Source: Owenia fusiformis (Eukaryota > Annelida > Polychaeta > Sabellida > Oweniidae). From it: a stretch of 64,000 nucleotides of DNA. Where the stretch lies: the NCBI GenBank assembly GCA_903813345.2, contig CAIIXF020000005.1, forward strand, positions 14,761,375-14,825,374. The letters are read 5' to 3'. The position numbers and the translations under genes were made by a program. Numbering within the stretch: position 1 is the stretch's first letter; every line of letters begins with the position of its first letter. Positions 50,801-59,800 of the stretch are shown here, in pieces. Under the pieces are notes generated by a model. The model did not search any database. It saw only the letters and a list, made by a program, of their open reading frames with translations, and was not told the DNA's origin.

Positions 50801-53800
50801 CTTCAGCCTGTCACAATGACATTTATGACCACACAATCTCACAATCTGAGTGGCCATCTGGTGGCATTAAGCTGGACTTCTACAAACATGCGATAAATCT
50901 CCGAAACATGCGGGGCTCTGGATACGTTAACTCAACGATGTATGACCTCCTGGATAGCAAACTGAACACTAATGACACAGAGGAAAATCACAAGAACCAA
51001 GGAATGATCAGAGAGAATTTCCTGAGACTTAACATATTTTTCACTTCTTTGAATACTGAAATCGTGAAGCAAGTTGAGGAATATACATTCACAGATATGA
51101 TATCTGGGGTTGGAGGAGGGTTCGGTGTTTATGTTGGTTTCTCTATTGTCACTATCTGTGAGTTTTGTGTTCTGTTTGCACACCTTGTGAAAGCAATCAT
51201 GAATCACAGAAACAAGGCAGTGGAAGATATACCAAGTGGCAATATCATCACTGTAAAAAAGTAACTGGAATATAAGAATAATGTAAGCAGAGTACCATTT
51301 ATTGAGAGTACAATTTATAAGCAGAGTACCATTAATTGCAGAGTTCACATTGTAAGCAGAAAACCATTTCTTGTAGAGTTCAAATTGTAAATAAATAACA
51401 TTTATATGGTAAAGAATCTAAATTGTAACATTTTTAACAACTTGAAACATTTACTATATTATATTGTCTATTTATGTTGTAGTCAAAGTAGGATTTATTT
51501 TAACCAATGCAAATACATGTATGTTAGAGCACCTGTACATATGGATCATATGAGAAATGATATTTTAAACAGAGTTATACAAGAGGCACGTATACTTAAT
51601 GACGGTACCAAATAGAACTCGATAGAAAACTGTAAATAGCACGAAAATAAATACACTGTAAGTTATAAGTTAAAATTAATGCATGTACAATAGCAAATTG
51701 AGAGTTAGTTTCAAAAAATGGTCACAATTTTCCAATTTGTTTGGAAAAATTTATTTGGATATCTCAAATCTTTTGTAGGTAATAAATTTAAAAAATAAAT
51801 CCCATTTTTAATTCTTTTAAAAAGGAATAAAGTAAACATGCATGTTGTGAATCTCTTAATTCAATAATCAAAGTGAGATGGAATAGACACGACGTATCTC
51901 TGCATGACTTGCACAATTTATTGCATGCGTAAATAGGGTTCTAATTTGAAATAATTTGAATAGTCCTTGTCCTGTAATTTGAATCTTTAGAAGGTTCTTG
52001 AAAAGGAATAATGAATCTAATATAAACACAATAATAACATTAAGATTCTAATTTGAAATAATTGATATAATTGTTCTGTAATTAGGATTTTCAATGTACA
52101 ATGTCGTCAATGTATATCCTGCGTGCAGAGTCTAGTTAATTTAGACGAAGCTCTCTTTTAAGAATTGAGGTCAAGCAAATGCAAGGGGTATCAATGTACA
52201 GTGTACATTAAAAGAAGTGATCTCCCCAGCATGGATGATGCACTCTGTTGACAATTTGTCACACCACACTCCCAGGGATTCACACTGTTGAAAATGTGTT
52301 TGTTGAAAATACTTTCACCAAAGAATTATATTTAAACATTCAAAATAAAAAGTATAGACATGCATTAACTAGGCTCAGGATGAGTTCACATAAATTACAG
52401 ATAGAAGTTGGGCGGTACTCAAAACCAAAGCCAAAACCCACAAGTGAAAGGTTGTGTAGTGAATGTGGGGTAATTGAGGATGAGCTTCACTTTATCACAA
52501 GCTGTACAAAGAACTTAAAACACAGAGAGCTTTTGTTTGAAACTTTAGAATCTGATCTGAAACAGTGCAAAGATCCAGATAAACTGTTTGAAACTATTAT
52601 GTCTAGTAAAAGCTCTCATGTTAACTTACATTTAGCCAAATTTGTATATCACTCTTTTAAAAATTTGGAAAATGATTAATATTATGTAAACATTTTTTTA
52701 AAACACATGTATTATGGATACACCACACTGATATCATACCCTGACATGTGAAACTGATGTAAAGTAGTTTTGTAGTATGTAGTTGTAGTTTGTAGTTTTT
52801 TGTACACTGTAGTGACTGATATGTCATTTACATGACATGGTTATTGAGTCAATAAAAGATATATATATATCCCACATCATTTTGGACTGAATGCTGTATC
52901 TTGTATGAGTATTTTGATCACAACTATTTTTGATGTAATGGGTATTGGATATCAATTTCTGATATTTTCTTCAACATTTTTGTTATGGCTTCTGTATGAA
53001 TGAAATGTCCCTTGCTCTTCTGGTCTTGGGTTGTGATATTGGATCTTAAATTGATGGGGGTATCAGGCATTGTTTCTTTTCACTTTAGATCATGATTTGT
53101 GATGTATGTTTTCGTTTTCTTATGACTGGTATATACTAAGAGTTTGCTTTTCCTTGTTATGTTCTAATTACAATTTTTGGTCCTTTCCCTTTTGGTGCTT
53201 TTGCTTCGATATTTGCATGAAATATTGAGACATTTTGGCCAACCTGTCAAGTTAGAATTTACAAACCCCTGTTGAGAAAAAAATGTTAGGAGATCACTGA
53301 AAAATGTATATACAAAATATTTAAAACATGCTGTATAAAGAAAGTGAGACATAATTATCAGAGAACTTTGTCTTTGTGATGATGTATTTACATGCAAGAA
53401 ATGAAATTTGAGAGTTTTGTTAGAGGTTTATGTTTATATAATGAATAATATCGGAGTACCTGTGTTTGATAATGAAATTCTCATTAGAGGTGTACGTCAA
53501 AAGGGATGATGTAATTAATATTAATGACATTGACAATATAGTTTAAAAGCAAAGTAAAACAATTGTAACTTGTTCAGGATATTGTCATTGGCACCTTATC
53601 TCTGTGCTAATGTTAACTTTGAAAGGATTAGAAAGGATGGAATGTGAAGACGTGTTAAAAATATTGACTTAAGAAATGGAAATCTCTACAATGCAATGAT
53701 ATTAATCAGTAATTAGAAGCAAGTTCTAGAAGCTAAAATATTGGATATTCACAATACAAATGAAATTGGCAATAAATACATCATGATTTAATTCCAGAAC

Positions 53801-56800
53801 ATTGATTTTTGTTAATTAAAGTCTCTTGAATTAAGTAATGTTGATTCCAAAGTTGCAGTTTCCAAAGTAACGCAAATAAGTCTGATTGATTTTATAAATA
53901 ATATATATCAAGACTAATGGAATATATTGAGACTAATGGAAGGGTGTACCCTGGAAAGTATCTACCGTTGGATAAGTATCCAATTAAAAAAAAAGAATTT
54001 TTTATTATTATTCCTTTAATGATTTAAAATGTAACTTCCGTGCCTTAATGGAATATGAATTAGTACTGCTTCATATTCTGATTGATATAGACCAGCTCAA
54101 TAAGACAAAATTGGGCTCTTGTAAAAGGTACTTTTTTTCATTTTCTCAAATGTCTAGAATTACTCAAAGAACTTATTTTCTTGTAGGCTATGGGTAGTAC
54201 AAAGAATGTTCCTATATAGATATATAGATGGCAATGTAGTTCACCTATCAGCTGTTAAGGATAATAACATATGAACTGCAATACTGCCATCTTTATATAT
54301 GCCCAAAACCTATATGGTTTTTGGAGAATAAAATTGAGGTTTCATTAATAACTATCATATAATGTTTATCATCTTTCTTTTTTATCAAAGCTTGATCTGA
54401 CCTGACTTCACCCGATTGAAACTAGATTTAGCCAGATTTAATTGACTACAATTGACCAGACTCATCAAAATTTGGTTCAACTGACTATAGACTCTATCAG
54501 ACATGACAAGACTTGACCAAAAGATTGCCAGATCTGGCAAGATTTGGCTTAGATGTGGCTTGATCAGACCTGATACTGAACCATACCTAACAAGACTCTA
54601 TCAGACATGACAAGACTTGACCAAAAGATTGCCAGATCTGGCAAGATTTGGCTTAGATGTGGCTTAATCAGACCTGATACTGAACCATACCTAACAAGAT
54701 TGGATCAGACCTGATAATACTTGTTCAGAAGAGCAGACGAGACTTGGCAAAATATGAGAAACTTGGCTAGTTATTACAAGACTTGACTAGATATGACAAG
54801 ACTCCATCAGATCTGACAAGATTCCATCAGATCTGACAAGACTTAACAACACCTAAAAGGAAAAAGATTTAGCTGCAAGTAGCAATCTCTTTCACTTAAA
54901 CAAGGATGAATAAAATTATCAATGCTGAAGCTGAAATAATGAACACTTTGATTTCTTGATGATTGCATAGAAATGTTGTTGTTGCTTCATGCGCCATCTA
55001 TATGAAGATGTTGACTTTATAATGATACTCAGATGCAGTTATCACTCAGTCATCTAAAATGAAATAATTAAGTTTTTCAATTGTCATTTGCCATCATTAA
55101 TTTTCATATTTTCACAATCAAAGAAGTGCTCCATTTACAGCTGTTTATCGGGAAATGAATATTCAAATATCCTGTGTTCACTTCCTGTGCGTTCTGTGTT
55201 TCCTGAAGCAATACATGTACCTGTATATCTTATTTATTAGACTTTGTTTCCTCATAAATCCATGGATTCTAAAAATATTCCGGTTAACCCCCATGAAGTG
55301 GGAAATATTCATTATGCTGTAAGTTTTATGATGTGGTGGTATATCGTTGTATATCTTGTATAAAATAAGAAATATACAAGCTGACGTGGCATTTGAGAAT
55401 TTTCAGATGGTCTTGAAGTTGTCAGCATGCATATTGTGCCAGTTAGTTGGCCATATAGACCTTATATACAGACCTGCCGACCTATCAAAAGATGTTTTTT
55501 TTTTAGTAAAAGATCTACCAATTTTTAACTGCTACCTAACATTTTGTTTAATTTTGTGTGTTTCAGTTTGGTCCACGTGTTATTGGATGAGATAGTTAGC
55601 AGTACAATTCATAGATGTATAGATCCACAGACCATGGAGCCTAGCGTAAGTTATTCATAAACTATATTTGGGTGCATTTTGTGGACATTGTTCAGCATTT
55701 GGCAGTTAGTGTTCAGCATCCGGCATCTAACAAATGGCAGGTGGTGACATTTTGCCTGTCAGTGCTTGTTCTTTTGTAATGTCACCACCACAAGTGGTGA
55801 CATATTGTTATGGTCTCCAACTTATTTTGTGGATCATGATGGCGGTTAGTCTTGGGCATTCAGTGTTTGTTGGTCGTTTGGTATCTGTAACGAGGCAGGT
55901 GGTGACATTTTGCATGTAAATGCCTTGTTTAGGATTGCATTGAAGGTTATTGTTACTTCGGATTCCTATACCTTTTCCAATGGTTGATTTTGCTTATTAA
56001 AACAGCACTCATAGAGGAATTCCAAAGGATTTAACCAGAAACTGCTTTCATAGGAATATAGAATGAATGATTGCAGTTATTAAATAATAACGATACTGTT
56101 GCAATAACCATTAATGAATATTTATTTTTTCCTCCAAATTAAGAATTCATCAAAACACTAAAATTTATGATGTAGGCCTAATAACAACTGAATAAATCAG
56201 CTCATATCATACTACATTTGTATCACTTATAATCATATGGGAGTATTATCTTGGCCATCTGGATAAAACCCATATGCAATCCCTCCCAGTAAATAACCTC
56301 TTTATGCTTCTGAGTATAAAAAGAGAAATAATATTCATTTAGAATCAATGATGCATAAAATGATGTATTATATTTTCTACTTTTCATACAACAATGACCA
56401 ATCGCCATCATAGCAATGTAATTTATTAAAGGAAAACCATTCCTATAGGAACACCATTGGAAGTAATAGTTGATTTTATCAAAACGGCCAAAACCACCTG
56501 TTATTTTAAGGAATTTTCAAACTATTTCCATCCATGTTTAAAAATTCATAGTTTCTAATAATTTTGGCTTTTGTTATGGCACCACCAGAAGTGGTGACAT
56601 ATTTTTATGGTCTCCAACTTTTTTGTACCCTTTGCATTCGTTTGACTTCACTTCTTAAAAGAGAGCTTCGTCTTCACTCTTTCAAACTAAAATAAACCTT
56701 TGAACTCACCGCGCCAATCAGTGTTCGTCGGCCAAAATTGACCGACGTTCTGACGTGTCGCAAAAAGCTCGCGCACGCATTGTTACACATTTTGTGGCGT

Positions 56801-59800
56801 AATCCAGAGGATCCTCGCTTTTAACATGATAGAATGTGACGTTTTTGAGAAAAATGTACACACATGAAAATCCTTTCGTCCTCCACATTTACCTCTATAT
56901 CTCAAAACATTTTAGACGAATAACTCTGATATCATATATATATTGTTAATGGGCTAGGAGCATCATAAAACACGAATCAATTGATATTTTAGGTGAAATA
57001 AATATACGTGTTGCTGTGCTTGAAAATAGGCGAATGGCGTAAATTAGCCCTATTTTAATGAATTTTGAAAACCTTTCGTCCTCCACTTTTCCACATACAA
57101 CAGAAAACACATACTTTTGTGAACAAAATCAACTATTTATTAATAAACTAGAGTTTAGGAGCAAAATAATCATGTATGATTTATTAAAAATTGATCTCGT
57201 ATTTTTTGTTTAATGTACACCTGAAAAGTTGAAGATACCAAAAAATGAGCAAAAAAGGTCGCTGTCAACAGATTCTATTTTCCAGACTCTATGACGTCAC
57301 AATATGGGACTCTTACTAAAATTCATCCTTTGAAATAAAACTTCCATCTACCTTTATCAAGACGAAAAATAAGTATAACAGTCATATATTGTTTGAGTTA
57401 TGAGCGTTTAAAGACGAAAAATAATTCAAAATGTAACGTGTCAACATGGGACATTTGCCAGATGTTTTGGTAAAAAACTCTTTTTTAAAAACGAACGCGC
57501 AAAAAATGTGAACGGAGTGTAGTTGATCTAAAATCTTCATCGAAACAGCTTTAAAATGATATATAACTTTAATTAGAATATTATCTTATAATCCGGGGAA
57601 TCAAAGTTACATTCACGCGATACCCTTAAAAAACAAATGCGCCACCTTTTTGCGACACGTCTCTATATATGGTCATTCCTTCTGACGTCATCGTGTAGCC
57701 CGGAATTGACCAATGACATGCGCATATTTAATTAAAACGCATTTGGCGTATGTTTCTTCAAGCTCGCTGATTGGTGGAAGAAAGGTCAGCGCGTAGGTCA
57801 AAAGTTATTTATTACACAAACTGTCACCGGTACCCGTCGTGGGGGCGGGGCTACCAAACTGTAATATGGTCTCTACTAGGCAGAGTGCAGTTTAACTAGA
57901 CTCTGCACGCAGGGTAACTTTTTTGTGGATGGTGTTACATGGTCATCATTTTACTGATTTTACTAAAACATGGTATATACATTTATGTGGAATGTCAATT
58001 TAAAAATGGGGAAGATCTACCAAATTCTTCTCAAATGAAAACTGAAATAGTTGGTTAATGTTGGGATCCCTCTACTAATAAACGGCAATAAAATATGACA
58101 TGTGCGATTGGTTAGATGGCAGAAGCTTTTCTTTTAGACTGATCATCGCGGGAAGGGGGGGGGGGTGATGAGTGTAGACACCATGATCCCTGGGGTACCA
58201 ATGGTCAGTCTAAGGCATTGTGCTTTTACAACAGTGTCGAACTCCCAAACCACAATTATTTTCATGTCATTCCTTTAAGAACAATTAATGCCATTCCTTT
58301 AACAATAACAAATAACTATAATAATTATAAATAGATCTCAATGTATAAAGGATTATTACAAATGTACACAATAAGTCATTAATAAAAATTACACTTAATA
58401 TGAATAGGTATTTTTTCTTTGAATCGTATAAGAGTTGTATCAAAATGTCATTATTTCTTGATTGGATAGATCTGGATGTAATTTCAGTTATAATTCAAGG
58501 TTTTATTTGACATGTGTACAAAGCTGTTTTATTGTTGCGTTTTTTCATTCGTAAATGTTTCCCATTCATCACCTCCACTGCGGGAGAATGTCACGGAACA
58601 ATACACCAAGGATTATGAACTTAATTGGAGAATTTGAATATCATTCCTACTGAGTAATTGATACATCATTGTTATCCATGTCATATATAGTATGGGGTGA
58701 CAAAAAATTGAAAAATGCAACCCTCTGATTTTGAAATAAATATCTCAATTATGGTGAAATCCTCTTGAATTTTCAAATGTGGATAGAGTGTTTTAATCAG
58801 CAAACAGTTGGTTGTGTACTTCGAGTTCATGACATACAACTTTAGAGACACACATTTTCTGTCTAGGTCATAATTTATTGTGTCAAGCTGTATTGCAACA
58901 TCTGTTCAACTTTAATGAGAGCATTATCTTTTCGATTGCTCTTGTAAACTTTCTTTTCATATTTGACACTTTCAATTTTATAGTGAAATTGTTTACTCCA
59001 GTTAATTTAATTCATTGATTGATTAATCTTTGCAAAGTGCAGGCTCCCATAAAGCTTTATTCAAATTCTCAACTCCTTTCCTCCAAAGAGTTTTTCTTCA
59101 ACACTGCCCCACACCTAACCAAATTTTTCCACCTCACCCAAACAGCCAACAGTACCGTACGATACCATTTTAACTACGGTACTGTCTGGTGCCATTGACT
59201 AATATAGTACTGTACAGTACACTGAACACGATGTCACCATACTCAAATGGTATCATAATCTTAATGTACCTTATGGTACCATGATTTCAGAGTGTGGATT
59301 GGGGGTGTAAGTATCTCCCCATCTCTATCTACCACATTATTTCCCCTCCTCTCTACCTTCCAAATCAGATTTTATCCTAATTCTGAGCCACTCACCCGCC
59401 CCACCAAATAAATCCACTCACCCGCCCAACCAAATAAATCCTTTCCTCATGTCATGAAAACTTAACCCCTTCCCTTTCTCCTATAAGGGTGTCTAGTGTC
59501 TACTAAGAAGGGTATTTTCGGAGGATGCTGTTGCTTTAAAAGATGTCATTTTGTCAAACATTTTCTCTCTAATTACTGTGTCAAACAGATATCATTATTG
59601 CCTACAAAGACTTATAAACCAATGTCAACTTCCATATGGATTCCACATGGGAATAATCCACGTAGAAGAAAAATTAGAGAGGGTGTCAGTCTTGTAACAA
59701 TTACTCAAAAAATAACTCAATAATCTCAAAAATTATATCTGTATAACTTTTTATTAGTTTAACCAAGCAATTTGTAGTTCATAATCAATGTTAAATATTA

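Larger units (their letters stand above)
35377..55566 (+). other. 20-kb VPS51 intron hosting the DEG/ENaC cluster
   Basis: The intron between the exon ending in AA at 35376 and the exon starting at 55567. It holds three intronless channel genes in tandem units, plus GTGACATATTG-family copies (35715-35860), a possible tRNA-derived SINE (36744-36820), a LINE tail (52195-52870) and a 104-bp tandem duplication (54490-54697). 36000-38600 otherwise shows only unit-1 upstream sequence. Confidence 0.7.

Noticed and set aside
59496-59723. 75-residue plus-strand frame in the last VPS51 intron
   Set aside because: No recognised motif, no good start or splice context. Length is within chance for AT-rich sequence with gaps between stops.
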